Below are positions 9,405-19,027 of a DNA stretch of 64,000 bases, piece by piece (the first letter of the stretch is position 1; every line of letters starts with the position of its first letter). The DNA is from Segatella copri (GTDB lineage Bacteria; Bacteroidota; Bacteroidia; Bacteroidales; Bacteroidaceae): the NCBI RefSeq assembly GCF_009495355.1, contig NZ_VZAD01000034.1, positions 48,028-112,027 on the forward strand, written 5' to 3'. Position numbers and translations under genes: made by a program. The notes beneath the pieces are model-generated. The model had not been told where the DNA came from. It made no database searches and saw only the letters and a list, made by a program, of their open reading frames with translations.

Positions 9405-9671
9405 ATGGTGTTTAGCCTGAAGCAAATGATGAAGTGGGTATGGCAGGGCTTTAAAATGGTCTTGACCAAGTTGCTGGTTGGGCCTATCCTGTTCTATCAG
9501 AAGTGCATCACTCCCTTCACACCTCCTTCTTGTCGGTTTACGCCTACGTGCTCAGAGTATGCCCGTCAGGCTATACTCAAGCATGGACCCTTCAAGGGCA
9601 TGCTGCTTGCTGTCAGGCGCATATTAAGATGCAACCCATGGGGTGGTTCGGGCTATGATCCCGTTCCGTAA
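9405..9671 (+). CDS. yidD: Membrane protein insertion efficiency factor YidD
   Basis: A small membrane-associated protein thought to aid YidC-dependent insertion. The conserved cysteine motifs are complete: [18 protein letters not shown] and [17 protein letters not shown] at the C-terminus. I chose the ATG at 9405, giving 88 residues, close to the family size. Upstream in-frame starts at 9336 and 9258 would overlap rnpA and add sequence with no family resemblance. Confidence 0.9.
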   Translation: MVFSLKQMMKWVWQGFKMVLTKLLVGPILFYQKCITPFTPPSCRFTPTCSEYARQAILKHGPFKGMLLAVRRILRCNPWGGSGYDPVP

Positions 9672-9733
9672 GTTTCTGGCAGTTGTCAGGTCCCATATAC
9701 ATATTATAATATATAATAAATAGAAATCATTCT

Positions 9734-11035
9734 ATGGCAAAAAATTTTGTTGAAGAATTGAAATGGCGTGGTATGCTGGCACAGATAATGCCAGGTACAG
9801 AGGAATATCTCAACACCCATATGGTGTCTGCCTACCTTGGAACCGATCCTACAGCAGACTCCCTGCACATTGGTCACTTGTGTGGTATCATGATGTTGCG
9901 TCATTTGCAGCGTTGTGGTCATAAGCCTTACCTCCTTGTTGGTGGTGCTACAGGTATGATCGGTGATCCTTCTGGCAAGAGTCAGGAGCGTAATCTTCTC
10001 GATTCAAAGACTCTCTATCATAATCAGGAGGCAATCAAGAAGCAGGTGTCTAAATTCCTCGACTTCGATGGTGATCAGCCCAACAAGGCAGAGTTGGTAA
10101 ACAACTATGACTGGATGAAGGATTTTACCTTCCTCGACTTTGCCCGTGAGGTGGGAAAGCATATCACTGTTAACTATATGATGGCCAAGGATAGCGTGCA
10201 GAAGCGTTTGAATGGTGAGGCTCGTGACGGATTGTCTTTCACCGAGTTTACCTATCAGTTGCTTCAGGGTTACGACTTCCTTTATCAGTATCAGAAGTAT
10301 GGCGTTCGCCTGCAGCTTGGTGGTAATGATCAGTGGGGTAACATGACCACTGGTACCGAACTTATTCACCGTACTTTGGGCAATGATGCAGAATGCTTCT
10401 GTCTTACCTGTCCGTTGATCACCAAGGCTGATGGTAAGAAGTTTGGTAAGACTGAGAGTGGCAATATCTGGCTGGATCGCAACCGTACCACTCCTTATGC
10501 TTTCTATCAGTTCTGGTTGAATGTAAGCGATGACGATGCTGAGAAGTATATCAAGATCTTTACCGACTTGGACCAGGAGACCATTAATGCACTTGTAGAA
10601 GAGCACAAGCAGGACCCTGGTCGTCGTGTGCTTCAGAAGCGTCTGGCAGAGGAGGTAACAGTGATGGTACATTCCAAGGAGGACTTGGAGATGGCTATTG
10701 CTGCCAGCAACATTCTCTTCGGTAAAGCTACCAAGGAAAATCTTGCCCAGCTTGACGAGGCTACTTTGAATGATGTCTTCGCCAATGTGCCTCATTATAC
10801 CCTTGATAAGAGTCTGCTGGGTGGTGGTGCTGTTGACCTGTTCTGTCAGGAAGATATGCAGATTTTCCCAAGCAAGAGCGAAATGCGCAAACTTGTCAAG
10901 GGCGGTGGTGTGTCACTCAATAAGGAGAAGCTCTCTGCTTTCGATCAGTTGGTAACAGCTGAAGATCTTATCGACGGTAAATACCTCTTGGTTCAAAAGG
11001 GTAAGAAGAATTATTATCTGATTACAGTGAAATAG
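9734..11035 (+). CDS. tyrS: Tyrosyl-tRNA synthetase
   Basis: Charges tRNA-Tyr. A 433-residue class I synthetase with the HIGH-type motif SLHIGHLCG near residue 40, the Tyr-binding region [28 protein letters not shown], and the KMSKS-type motif KKFGKTESG near residue 237. An S4-like RNA-binding domain ends the protein (about residues 365-430). It begins 62 bp after yidD, in an AT-rich gap with no clear promoter box, so it may be read from the upstream block. Confidence 0.96.
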   Translation: MAKNFVEELKWRGMLAQIMPGTEEYLNTHMVSAYLGTDPTADSLHIGHLCGIMMLRHLQRCGHKPYLLVGGATGMIGDPSGKSQERNLLDSKTLYHNQEAIKKQVSKFLDFDGDQPNKAELVNNYDWMKDFTFLDFAREVGKHITVNYMMAKDSVQKRLNGEARDGLSFTEFTYQLLQGYDFLYQYQKYGVRLQLGGNDQWGNMTTGTELIHRTLGNDAECFCLTCPLITKADGKKFGKTESGNIWLDRNRTTPYAFYQFWLNVSDDDAEKYIKIFTDLDQETINALVEEHKQDPGRRVLQKRLAEEVTVMVHSKEDLEMAIAASNILFGKATKENLAQLDEATLNDVFANVPHYTLDKSLLGGGAVDLFCQEDMQIFPSKSEMRKLVKGGGVSLNKEKLSAFDQLVTAEDLIDGKYLLVQKGKKNYYLITVK

Positions 11036-11084
11036 TATATTTCAGTGTATTTCAATAATAAAAATGCAAAAAGTATTAAAATAA

Positions 11085-11116
11085 TTTGGTAGTGGAGAAA
11101 AAATCCGCTACCTTTG
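11085..11116 (+). promoter_or_regulatory. Promoter for tRNA-Gln
   Basis: TTTG at 11085-11088 and TACCTTTG at 11109-11116 are 20 bp apart, an excellent Bacteroidota consensus. The tRNA begins 13 bp downstream of the -7 box. Confidence 0.85.
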
Positions 11117-11129
11117 CATCCGGTTTGAT

Positions 11130-11200
11130 TGTCCTATGGTGTAATGGTAGCACTACAGTTTTTGGTTCTGTCAGTGGTGGTTCGAATCCGCCTGGGACAA
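11130..11200 (+). tRNA. tRNA-Gln (anticodon TTG)
   Basis: A 71-base cloverleaf. The acceptor strands TGTCCTA and TGGGACA pair along seven positions with one T-G wobble. The T arm is GGTGG-TTCGAAT-CCGCC. The anticodon loop TTTTGGT reads TTG, with the T31-T39 mismatch seen in many glutamine tRNAs. CCA is not encoded. Confidence 0.95.
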
Positions 11201-11209
11201 CTTTTCAAA

Positions 11210-11251
11210 AACAACCCTTCAGGCTGTTATGGCTTGGAGGGTTGTTTTTTT
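11210..11251 (+). terminator. Terminator after tRNA-Gln
   Basis: AACAACCCT and AGGGTTGTT form a stem around a 19-base loop, followed by a run of T residues to about 11251. Confidence 0.8.
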
Positions 11252-11394
11252 ATGTCTTCTGACTCATTTTTTCATGAGGTGTTTATTGTTTTCTTTTCTT
11301 TCCTCTTTTTTAGTAGTATAAAATGGCATCTAATTTACACTTATCATTATTTCTAATAATAAAATAAGCAAAAAGGAAGAATCTTTCGTGTGTT

Positions 11395-11428
11395 TTTGGT
11401 GGAATTAGAAAAATAATTTGTAAATTTG
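11395..11428 (+). promoter_or_regulatory. Promoter for kduI-kduD
   Basis: TTTG at 11395-11398 and TAAATTTG at 11421-11428 are 22 bp apart and lie 32 bp before the kduI start codon. No obvious operator repeat is visible beside them. Confidence 0.65.
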
Positions 11429-11460
11429 CCATCAAACTAATCTTAGAGACTTAAAATTTC

Positions 11461-12306
11461 ATGAAAACTAATTATTCACTTCGTTATGCGTCTCACCCTG
11501 TGGATGCTAAAAATTATGATACCCAGCGTTTGCGAAAAGAGTTCTTGATAGACACGCTTTTTGTGAACGATGAGGTTAATATGGTTTATTCCATGTACGA
11601 CAGAATGATAGTGGGAGGTGTTATGCCTAAAGCCGAGACTCTTCGACTGGAAGCTATAGATCCTCTCAAAGCTACTTATTTTACCACTCGCCGCGAGATT
11701 GGTGTTTTCAATGTAGGCGAGGGAGAAGGTGTGGTTAAAGTGGGTGAAGAGTCTTTCACCTTAGGTTTTAAGGAGGCACTTTATATAGGCAGTGGCGACA
11801 GAGATGTGCTGTTTGAGAGCAAGGACCCTCAGCATCCTGCCAAATTCTATTTCAACAGTACCTGTGCTCATACCAGTTATCCTTGTCGTAAGGTGACCAA
11901 GCAGGATGCCATCTGTGCCCACATGGGTTCACTCGAAATGAGCAATGAGCGTAATATTAATAAAATGTTGGTAAACCAGGTGCTTCCTACCTGCCAGTTG
12001 CAGATGGGAATGACAGAATTGGCACCAGGCTCCGTATGGAATACCATGCCAGCACATACCCACAGCAGAAGAATGGAAGCCTATTTCTATTTTGAAGTTC
12101 CCGAGTCGCAAGCAGTTTGCCACTTGATGGGAGAACCACAGGAAACCCGTCATATCTGGATGAAGGGCAATCAGGCAGTCTTGTCGCCAGAGTGGAGTAT
12201 ACATAGTGCGGCAGCTACCCACAACTATACATTCATTTGGGGAATGGGCGGCGAGAATCTTGACTATGGTGATCAGGATTTCTATGAGATAACAGATCTG
12301 AAATAG
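11461..12306 (+). CDS. kduI: 5-dehydro-4-deoxy-D-glucuronate isomerase
   Basis: Interconverts 5-keto-4-deoxyuronate (DKI) and 2,5-diketo-3-deoxygluconate, the step after unsaturated uronic acid is released from pectin-like glycans. The 281-residue length matches the family. The cupin zinc site shows as MPAHTHSRRMEAYFYFEV (H-x-H-x4-E) with a later His in WSIHSAAATHNYTFIWGMGGEN. kduD follows at once, so two consecutive pathway steps are encoded together. The likely upstream supplier is a GH105 hydrolase such as the one at 50,581. The stop codon lies inside a short repeat tract. Confidence 0.96.
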   Translation: MKTNYSLRYASHPVDAKNYDTQRLRKEFLIDTLFVNDEVNMVYSMYDRMIVGGVMPKAETLRLEAIDPLKATYFTTRREIGVFNVGEGEGVVKVGEESFTLGFKEALYIGSGDRDVLFESKDPQHPAKFYFNSTCAHTSYPCRKVTKQDAICAHMGSLEMSNERNINKMLVNQVLPTCQLQMGMTELAPGSVWNTMPAHTHSRRMEAYFYFEVPESQAVCHLMGEPQETRHIWMKGNQAVLSPEWSIHSAAATHNYTFIWGMGGENLDYGDQDFYEITDLK

Positions 12307-12358
12307 CAGACTTGATTGAAATAGCAGACTTTAGAAACAAAATTGAGATAACAGACTT
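12285..12358 (+). repeat. Imperfect 15-bp repeats across the kduI stop
   Basis: Four related copies of the core TGAAATAGCAGACTT begin at 12285, 12299, 12317 and 12344. The first runs into kduI codons, the second contains its TAG stop, and the last two fill the gap before kduD. They look like local slippage products. Confidence 0.7.
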
Positions 12359-12386
12359 GATATAACAACAATAATTCTATTGAGAT

Positions 12387-13190
12387 ATGGATTTTTCTAA
12401 ATTATTTTCATTGGAGGGCAAGGTAGCCCTTGTAACAGGAGCCGCTTACGGAATCGGCTTCGCTATCGCTGAGGCTTATGCCAAGGCAGGTGCAAAGATT
12501 GCTTTCAACTGTCGTAGCCAGCATCACATGGATCAGGCTTTGGCAGATTACAAGGCAAAAGGTATTGATGCCAAGGGATACATCTGTGATGTTACTGACG
12601 AGGAGCAGGTGAAGAAGATGGTTGCCGATATCGAGAAGGAACTCGGCGTGATAGATATCTTGGTGAATAATGCCGGTATCATCAAGCGTATTCCTATGAC
12701 GGAAATGTCGGTAGAGGACTTCAAGCAGGTGGTAGATATCGACCTGACTGCGCCTTTCATCGTTTCAAAGGCAGTACTTCCTGGTATGATAAAGAAGGGA
12801 CATGGCAAGATTATTAACATCTGCTCTATGATGAGTGAGTTGGGTCGTGAGACAGTTTCTGCCTATGCCGCAGCCAAGGGTGGCTTGAAGATGCTGACAC
12901 GTAATATCTGTTCAGAGTTTGGTGAGCACAACATTCAGTGCAATGGCTTAGGCCCTGGTTATATTGCCACTCCCCAGACTGCACCTCTTCGTGAGCATCA
13001 GCCAGATGGCAGCCGTCATCCTTTTGACAGCTTTATTTGTGCTAAGACTCCTGCCGGCCGCTGGTTGGAGCCAGAGGAGTTGATGGGTCCAGCGGTGTTC
13101 CTCGCTTCAGAGGCATCTAATGCAGTAAACGGACACATTCTCTATGTGGATGGTGGTATCTTGGCTTATATCGGCAAGCAGCCAAAATAA
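12387..13190 (+). CDS. kduD: 2-dehydro-3-deoxy-D-gluconate 5-dehydrogenase (SDR)
   Basis: A 267-residue short-chain dehydrogenase reducing 2,5-diketo-3-deoxygluconate to KDG. The nucleotide-binding motif is GAAYGIGFAIAEAY (TGxxxGIG type), NNAG follows in ILVNNAGIIKR, and the catalytic pair is in SAYAAAKGGL, preceded by a catalytic Ser in NICSMMSELG. SDR proteins are hard to assign by sequence alone, but adjacency to kduI and the C-terminal PAGRWLEPEELMGPAVFLAS support KduD. Confidence 0.92.
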   Translation: MDFSKLFSLEGKVALVTGAAYGIGFAIAEAYAKAGAKIAFNCRSQHHMDQALADYKAKGIDAKGYICDVTDEEQVKKMVADIEKELGVIDILVNNAGIIKRIPMTEMSVEDFKQVVDIDLTAPFIVSKAVLPGMIKKGHGKIINICSMMSELGRETVSAYAAAKGGLKMLTRNICSEFGEHNIQCNGLGPGYIATPQTAPLREHQPDGSRHPFDSFICAKTPAGRWLEPEELMGPAVFLASEASNAVNGHILYVDGGILAYIGKQPK

Positions 13191-13215
13191 ACAGGTAGGA
13201 CATAGACTATAAAAT

Positions 13216-13242
13216 AAGGGCAGTCAAAAATGACTGCCCTTT
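13216..13242. terminator. Bidirectional terminator between kduD and the HU gene
   Basis: AAGGGCAGTCA and TGACTGCCCTT form a perfect 11-bp stem around a short A-rich loop, with T-rich flanks on both strands. The genes converge here. Confidence 0.85.
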
Positions 13243-13266
13243 ATTTATCTGCAAGATTTTTTACAA

Positions 13267-13542
13267 TTACTTGTTCAAAGCATCTGCAAGCTCAGCGCCA
13301 GCCTTGAATTTAGCAACCTTCTTGGCAGCAATCTGGATCTTCTCCTTTGTTGCAGGGTTGATACCCTCGCGAGCAGGACGCTCGTTAACACTGAATGTAC
13401 CGAAACCTACCAACTGTATCTTGTCGCCAGCGATGAGGGCTTCCTTAAGTGCGTTAACTGTGGCGTCGAGAGCCTTCTTAGAATCAGCCTTGCTGATGCC
13501 AGCACCTGCTGCAATCTTGTCAATCAATTCTGTCTTGTTCAT
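13267..13542 (-). CDS. HU-family DNA-binding protein
   Basis: A 91-residue nucleoid protein of the HU/IHF family. Recognisable parts are the helical start MNKTELIDKIA, the beta-arm entry VGFGTFSVNERPAREGINPAT, and the C-terminal helix KKVAKFKAGAELADALN. The arm tip carries the conserved Pro expected to intercalate into DNA. It is a single-gene unit with its own promoter and a shared terminator. Confidence 0.96.
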   Translation of the reverse strand: MNKTELIDKIAAGAGISKADSKKALDATVNALKEALIAGDKIQLVGFGTFSVNERPAREGINPATKEKIQIAAKKVAKFKAGAELADALNK

Positions 13543-13595
13543 AATTTTACTTTATTAAATGATTAATACTAATGTTTTTTCATCGATTTTGCTTA

Positions 13596-13626
13596 CAAAT
13601 ATAGAATTATTCTTTTAAAAGTCAAA
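13596..13626 (-). promoter_or_regulatory. Promoter for the HU gene
   Basis: On the minus strand TTTG (13626-13623) and TATATTTG (13603-13596) are 19 bp apart and read toward the HU gene, giving a leader of about 50 bases. Confidence 0.8.
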
Positions 13627-13708
13627 CAAAAAATGCAGAAAAGTGATGAATTTATTGAAAATTAAGTGTATTATGTCTTTTTTTTGGCGTTTTCACGGAT
13701 ATTTTTAG

Positions 13709-13716
13709 TAATTTTG
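13709..13716 (+). promoter_or_regulatory. -7 box for the rhomboid gene
   Basis: TAATTTTG matches TAnnTTTG and lies 34 bp before the start codon. A good -33 box is not obvious. Confidence 0.6.
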
Positions 13717-13750
13717 CCGCAAATATTTAGTAATTAATCAGATTTTAAAG

Positions 13751-14692
13751 ATGCGCAATATACCTATAGTTACAAAGAACTTGTTGATAGTGAATGTCGT
13801 AGCCTTCCTGCTTACTTTCCTGATGGGTAAGGATGCCAGTGGTGGCTATGCTCTGAATGATATTTTCGGACTCCATTTCTTTTTGGCTTCCGACTTTCAA
13901 ATTTATCAGCTCTTTACTTACATGTTTATGCATGGAGGTTTCGAACACATTCTCTTCAATATGTTTGCCCTCTGGATGTTTGGCTGTGTTGTAGAAAGAG
14001 TGTGGGGAGCAAAGAAATTCCTTTTTTATTACATTGCATGTGGCGTGGGTGCTGGTTTGTTTCAAGAAGCAGCGCAGTTTGTGCAGTTTTATATGAAGAT
14101 GTCAGATGTCATGCCTGGTATCTCGGTAGGCAATGTTTTCTCTGTTGCTCATGGATTGTCGGCTTCGTTGAATAGTTGGACTACAGTAGGAGCCTCGGGT
14201 GCCATCTATGCCATTCTGTTGGCTTTTGGTATGATATTCCCCGAAGACCGCATCTTCATCTTCCCTATCCCAGTGCCTATCAAGGCCAAGTATTTCGTGA
14301 TAGGTTATGCTGCCATCGAACTGTTTTCTGCCATAGCGACCACGGGTGATGGTGTGGCTCATATTGCTCACCTCGGAGGTATGGTCTTTGGCTTCTTCAT
14401 GATTCGTTATTGGCGCAAGCAGATAGATGGAGGTTATGGTGGCAGCAGGGCAAAGGATGCTTTTGCGAAGATGCGTGACACCTTTGCGGGCAAACATCGT
14501 AAACAGCAGTTTACTTATACCCGAAATGAGAACTTTACAGTTGATGAGCGTCAGCAAGACTGGGATTATAATAAGAAAAAGCAAGCTACACAAGAAGAGA
14601 TAGACCGTATCCTTGACAAGATACGCAAGAATGGTTATGATAGTTTGACCAAGGAAGAAAAGCAGATTCTTTTCGATCAGAGCAATAAATAA
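13751..14692 (+). CDS. Rhomboid-family intramembrane serine protease
   Basis: A 313-residue membrane protein with about six transmembrane helices. The catalytic Ser is in GASGAIYAILLAFG and the catalytic His in AHIAHLGGMVFGFF. The L1-loop motif MFGCVVERVWG is also present. Rhomboids cut substrates within the membrane. The C-terminal 80 residues are a charged cytoplasmic tail (RDTFAGKHRKQQ onward) ending in a helical segment, which is typical of Bacteroidota rhomboids. An EEP hydrolase gene follows after 59 bp and is probably co-transcribed. Confidence 0.93.
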   Translation: MRNIPIVTKNLLIVNVVAFLLTFLMGKDASGGYALNDIFGLHFFLASDFQIYQLFTYMFMHGGFEHILFNMFALWMFGCVVERVWGAKKFLFYYIACGVGAGLFQEAAQFVQFYMKMSDVMPGISVGNVFSVAHGLSASLNSWTTVGASGAIYAILLAFGMIFPEDRIFIFPIPVPIKAKYFVIGYAAIELFSAIATTGDGVAHIAHLGGMVFGFFMIRYWRKQIDGGYGGSRAKDAFAKMRDTFAGKHRKQQFTYTRNENFTVDERQQDWDYNKKKQATQEEIDRILDKIRKNGYDSLTKEEKQILFDQSNK

Positions 14693-14751
14693 GGCTATCA
14701 ATGATAAAGTACTAACAACATTACTTGCTAAGTCAGAAATAAGTTAGGGAA

Positions 14752-15843
14752 ATGTTTGACGGAATCAAGATTTTCACCATACGGATGATAGCAGGCGCCA
14801 ATGTCGCTTCTGTCATTCTGATGATGGCTGTAGGATACTCTGACCATTTGTCGCCAGAGCATTTTGCATTGCTGTCTACTGCCGGATTGTTCTTTCCCCT
14901 TTTCCTTTTCGTCAATCTCTGCTTTTTGTTCTTCTGGCTGATTGTCAAGGCGCGATATGCTCTTATTCCGTTTTTGGGCTTTTTGCTGTGTTATGTGCCG
15001 GTAAGGAAATACATGCCCTTGAATATCTGTAGCGAACCGCCTGCTGGTTCTATCAAAGTACTGTCTTATAATACGTTGAGCCTTGCAGAAGGCGTGACGG
15101 ATGAGGACGGTGTCAATCCTATAGTGAAGTATGTGCGCAGGCAGAATGCAGATATTGTGTGTCTTCAGGAAGCTGTCCCTACCGCTTACGAGTGGGAACA
15201 GATAGACACGCTGTTGCGTCCTGTTTATCCTTATATCGAAACCATCAATCACCCTAATGGCGGTAACGGCCTGATGGTGCTGAGCAAGTTCCCTATACTG
15301 GGCAAGGAACTGATTCCCTATGCCTCTAAAGGCAACTTGAGTGCGGCTTTCCGTCTGTCGGTAAAGGGTAAGGAAGTGTTGTTGGTCAATAATCATTTGG
15401 AGACTACAGGCTTGTCTTTAGAAGAGCGTCGTAAGTTCAAGAATTTAGTGAAAGGTAAATTGGAGACCGATACAGCCGAACAGACATCTAAACTGTTGAT
15501 TGTAAAACTGGCGGAAGCCACTAAGAAACGTGCTCCTGAGGCAGACGCCGTGGCAAACTATCTGAGTCGGTATAAAGGAAAGAGCATCATACTTTGTGGT
15601 GACTTCAATGACAGTCCTATCTCGTATGCGCATCGTACGATAGCACAAGACCTGACTGATTGTTTTATAGAGAGCGGGAATGGATTGGGGATAAGTTATC
15701 ACAGGAGTGGATTCTATGTACGTATAGACAATATCATGTGCTCTGAAGACTGGAAGCCTTATGGCTGTAAAGTGGATAGTAAAATAGCAGTTTCAGACCA
15801 TTATCCCATGCTTTGTTACCTAAAAATGCAGTCTAAACACTAA
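14752..15843 (+). CDS. Membrane-anchored endonuclease/exonuclease/phosphatase family protein
   Basis: A 363-residue protein with three N-terminal membrane helices (about residues 10-85) and a C-terminal EEP domain. Catalytic motifs are VLSYNTLSL, the metal-binding Glu in VCLQEA, LVNNHLE, CGDFNDSP and the final SDHYPM. EEP enzymes cleave phosphodiesters in nucleic acids, lipids or inositol phosphates; the substrate cannot be told here. The domain probably faces the periplasm. Linkage to a rhomboid protease is common in this phylum. Confidence 0.9.
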   Translation: MFDGIKIFTIRMIAGANVASVILMMAVGYSDHLSPEHFALLSTAGLFFPLFLFVNLCFLFFWLIVKARYALIPFLGFLLCYVPVRKYMPLNICSEPPAGSIKVLSYNTLSLAEGVTDEDGVNPIVKYVRRQNADIVCLQEAVPTAYEWEQIDTLLRPVYPYIETINHPNGGNGLMVLSKFPILGKELIPYASKGNLSAAFRLSVKGKEVLLVNNHLETTGLSLEERRKFKNLVKGKLETDTAEQTSKLLIVKLAEATKKRAPEADAVANYLSRYKGKSIILCGDFNDSPISYAHRTIAQDLTDCFIESGNGLGISYHRSGFYVRIDNIMCSEDWKPYGCKVDSKIAVSDHYPMLCYLKMQSKH

Positions 15844-15892
15844 AAAAAGAATAATATCGCAGAAATAATTTCTTAAAAAGAAAAAAAATGAT

Positions 15893-15900
15893 TATTTTTG
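15893..15900 (+). promoter_or_regulatory. -7 box for secDF
   Basis: TATTTTTG lies 46 bp before the secDF start codon, in an A/T-rich gap. The -33 region is not recognisable. Confidence 0.55.
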
Positions 15901-15946
15901 CACGTCATTATATGTAAATTAATAATTAATAACAATAAAAATAGAA

Positions 15947-18900
15947 ATGCAAAACAAAGGAATTGTAATTTGTGTTGCCGTCTTGTTGACGCTTGCAAGC
16001 ATCTTCTATCTGTCATTCTCGTTTGCTACGAGATATTATGACAGTAAGGCTGCAGAGTTGAAAGACCCCATTGCACAGCAGAATTATAAAGATTCTGTGA
16101 AGTATCTTGGTGTCTACTCTTATCAGAACTGCTTGGAAACTCAGATTGGTCTCGGACTTGACCTTAAGGGCGGTATGAATGTAATCCTTGAGATTTCTGT
16201 ACCTGATGTACTTGAAAACCTTGCCGATCATAAGACCGATGCAGGCTTTACAAATGCCATGAAGGAAGCCAGAGCTCAGGAAGAAGCTAACGGTGGTGAC
16301 TTTGTGTCACTTTTTATTAACGCTTATCACAAGAGCGCACCAGGTCATAAACTTGCAGAAGTGTTCGCTACCCAGCAGTTGCAGGGTAAGGTTTCTCCTC
16401 AGAGCAGCGATGCGGAGGTAGAAAAGGCTATCCGCACTTCTGTCCAGGATGCTATCGACAACTCTTTCAATGTTGTACGCACTCGTATCGACAAGTTTGG
16501 TGTTGTTCAGCCTAATATTCAGAAACTGGAAGGTCAGCAGGGCCGTATCATGGTAGAAATGCCTGGTATCAGCCAGCCAGAGCGTATGCGTAAGATGCTT
16601 CAGGGTAGTGCCAACCTCGAGTTCTGGGAGACATACAATTCTGATGAGATCGCTCCTTATCTGCAGCAGCTCGACACTCGTATCGCTAATGGCGATAATG
16701 GTGAGGAGAAGACTGATACAGTAGCAGCAGATCCTGCTGCAGCCAAGAAAGCCGTAGCCAAGGCAGAGCCTAAGAAGGCAGAAGGCAAGTTCTCTATCAA
16801 GAAGAAGGACGATGCTACTGCTAAGGTAGGCGAGGATGCACAGAATGCAGCTGCCATCAAGGCTCATCCATTGCTGGCTCGTCTGCAACTCGCTGGCGGT
16901 TTGAGTACTGTAGGTTATGCCAGTGTCCGCGATACTGCTGCTATCAACAAGATTATTTACTCTGCCGTAGCTAAGCGTGTTTTGCCATCTGACTTGCGTC
17001 TGCTTTGGAGTGCTAAGCCAGCTGATCATCTGAATGTAAAGAATATCTATGAGCTTCATGCCTTGAAGGTGACTACCACTACAGGTCGTGCTCCATTGGA
17101 GGGTGATGTAATCACAGACGCCAAGGACGAGTTCGACCAGATGGGTTCTCCTGTTGTCAGCATGAAGATGAATACTGAGGGTGCACGCAAGTGGGCTCAG
17201 ATGACCAAGGCCAACGTGGGCAAGGCTATTGCCATTGTGTTGGATGGTGTAGTTTATTCTGCTCCTCGTGTTAATGGCGAGATTGATGGTGGTAGCTCAC
17301 AGATCTCTGGTAACTTTACTATCGAGGATACCAAGGACTTGGCCAACACATTGAAGTCTGGTCGTATGCCAGCTCCTGCACGTATCGTTCAGGAAGAGGT
17401 AGTTGGTCCTACTCTTGGTGCTCAGTCTATCCAGATGGGTATCATCTCATTCGTTGTGGCTTTTGTACTCTTGATGGTTTACATGGTTGTTATGTACAAC
17501 ATTGTACCTGGTATGATGGCTAACTTGGCATTGCTCGTCAATGTATTCTTCACGCTTGGTATTCTGACGTCGTTCCAGGCAGCCTTGACGTTGCCAGGTC
17601 TCGCCGGTATGGTGCTTTCTTTGGGTACTGCAGTGGATGCCAACGTGCTTATTTATGAACGTATCAAGGAAGAGCTTCGTTCTGGCAAGGGTATGAAGCA
17701 GGCTGTTGCCGCAGGTTATGGTAACGCTTTCTCTGCCATCTTCGACTCTAACTTGACTTCTTTGATCACAGGTGTTATCCTGTTGACTACAGGTACAGGT
17801 CCTATCCGTGGTTTCGCCACTACCTGGATTATCGGTATCATCGTATCTTTCTTCACTGCTGTGTTCTTGACTCGTCTGGTTTACGATTACAAGTTGAACC
17901 ACGACAAGTGGATGCACTGCAAGTTTGACACTGCCGTTTCTCACAACCTGATGCAGGGCAAGAAGTACAAGTTCATGTCTATGTACAAGACTACCTTTAC
18001 CGTAGCTATCATTGCTGCAGTAGTATTTATCGGCAGCTTCTTTGTACGTGGATTGAGCAAGAGTATCGACTTCACAGGTGGTCGCAACTATGTGGTTCAG
18101 TTCGAGAGCCCAGTTGAGCCAGAGGAGATTCGTACAGTACTTGGTGATGCTTTCGTCAATGCCGATGGAACTAAGGCTAATACAAGTGCCATTGCTATCG
18201 GAACAGATGGTAAGACAATCCGTGTGTCTACCAACTATATGATTGAGAGCAACAACCCTGCAGTCGACGATCAGGCAGAGACTATTCTCTACAACTCTTT
18301 GAAGAAGGCTGGTTTGGTTTCTCAGGAAAATGTTGATGCATTCAAGAATCCAGATGTTCGTCAGGGTGGTTCTATTATCAGTAGTACTAAGGTCGGTCCT
18401 TCAGTAGCCAAGGATATCACTATGGGCGCTATCTATAGTGTGCTCTTCGCTTTGATTGCCATCTTCCTTTACATCCTGCTTCGTTTCCGCAACGTAGCCT
18501 TCTCTTTGGGTTCTACCATCGCTTTGGCATTCGACGCCTTGACAGTTGTTGGTTTCTATTCTCTCTTGTGGGGTCACGTTCCATTCTCATTGGAGATTGA
18601 CCAGACCTTCATCGGTGCTATCCTGACTGTGGTAGGTTACTCTATCAATGATAAGGTGGTTGTATTCGACCGTATCCGTGAGAACTTGAAGCTTCATCCT
18701 AAGGCTGATCGTCAGCAGATCTTCAATGCTTCTGTCAACGAGACCTTGGCACGTACCATCAATACTTCAGTTTCTACATTGCTCGTGTTGCTCTGCATCT
18801 TCATCCTTGGTGGTGACAGCATCCGCAGCTTCTCATTCGCAATGATTCTGGGTGTTGTATTCGGTACATTGTCTTCTATCTTCATCGCTTCACCTTTGGC

Positions 18901-18970
18901 TTACCTCGTTTTGGGTCGTAAGATCAAGGCTGAGCCTGCTGAGGAAGTTGCAGCTGTTGAGGCTAAATAA
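15947..18970 (+). CDS. secDF: Fused protein-export translocase subunits SecD and SecF
   Basis: A 1007-residue inner-membrane protein in which SecD and SecF are one chain, as usual in Bacteroidota. It uses the proton gradient to help complete secretion through SecYEG. An N-terminal helix is followed by the P1 region with GLGLDLKGGMNVILEI, the periplasmic domain, and the SecD membrane block starting at EEVVGPTLGAQSIQMG with GTAVDANVLIYERIKEEL. SecF starts near residue 690 and includes SIDFTGGRNYVVQF and VVGYSINDKVVVFDRIREN. Residues about 245-305 form a low-complexity Ala/Lys/Asp linker. Confidence 0.97.
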   Translation: MQNKGIVICVAVLLTLASIFYLSFSFATRYYDSKAAELKDPIAQQNYKDSVKYLGVYSYQNCLETQIGLGLDLKGGMNVILEISVPDVLENLADHKTDAGFTNAMKEARAQEEANGGDFVSLFINAYHKSAPGHKLAEVFATQQLQGKVSPQSSDAEVEKAIRTSVQDAIDNSFNVVRTRIDKFGVVQPNIQKLEGQQGRIMVEMPGISQPERMRKMLQGSANLEFWETYNSDEIAPYLQQLDTRIANGDNGEEKTDTVAADPAAAKKAVAKAEPKKAEGKFSIKKKDDATAKVGEDAQNAAAIKAHPLLARLQLAGGLSTVGYASVRDTAAINKIIYSAVAKRVLPSDLRLLWSAKPADHLNVKNIYELHALKVTTTTGRAPLEGDVITDAKDEFDQMGSPVVSMKMNTEGARKWAQMTKANVGKAIAIVLDGVVYSAPRVNGEIDGGSSQISGNFTIEDTKDLANTLKSGRMPAPARIVQEEVVGPTLGAQSIQMGIISFVVAFVLLMVYMVVMYNIVPGMMANLALLVNVFFTLGILTSFQAALTLPGLAGMVLSLGTAVDANVLIYERIKEELRSGKGMKQAVAAGYGNAFSAIFDSNLTSLITGVILLTTGTGPIRGFATTWIIGIIVSFFTAVFLTRLVYDYKLNHDKWMHCKFDTAVSHNLMQGKKYKFMSMYKTTFTVAIIAAVVFIGSFFVRGLSKSIDFTGGRNYVVQFESPVEPEEIRTVLGDAFVNADGTKANTSAIAIGTDGKTIRVSTNYMIESNNPAVDDQAETILYNSLKKAGLVSQENVDAFKNPDVRQGGSIISSTKVGPSVAKDITMGAIYSVLFALIAIFLYILLRFRNVAFSLGSTIALAFDALTVVGFYSLLWGHVPFSLEIDQTFIGAILTVVGYSINDKVVVFDRIRENLKLHPKADRQQIFNASVNETLARTINTSVSTLLVLLCIFILGGDSIRSFSFAMILGVVFGTLSSIFIASPLAYLVLGRKIKAEPAEEVAAVEAK

Positions 18971-18985
18971 TCAATGAATCTGATT

Positions 18986-19010
18986 CCCTGTCCGAGTCCT
19001 TCGGACGGGG
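18986..19010. other. GC-rich hairpin after secDF
   Basis: A 10-bp stem (CCCTGTCCGA with TCGGACGGGG, one T-G) with a five-base loop, 16 bp after the stop codon. No T run follows on either strand, so it may protect the mRNA 3' end rather than terminate. Confidence 0.5.
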
Positions 19011-19027
19011 GAAAGATATAAAACAAC

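Noticed and set aside
11129..11356. 75-codon frame across tRNA-Gln
   Set aside because: Overlaps the whole tRNA and its terminator.
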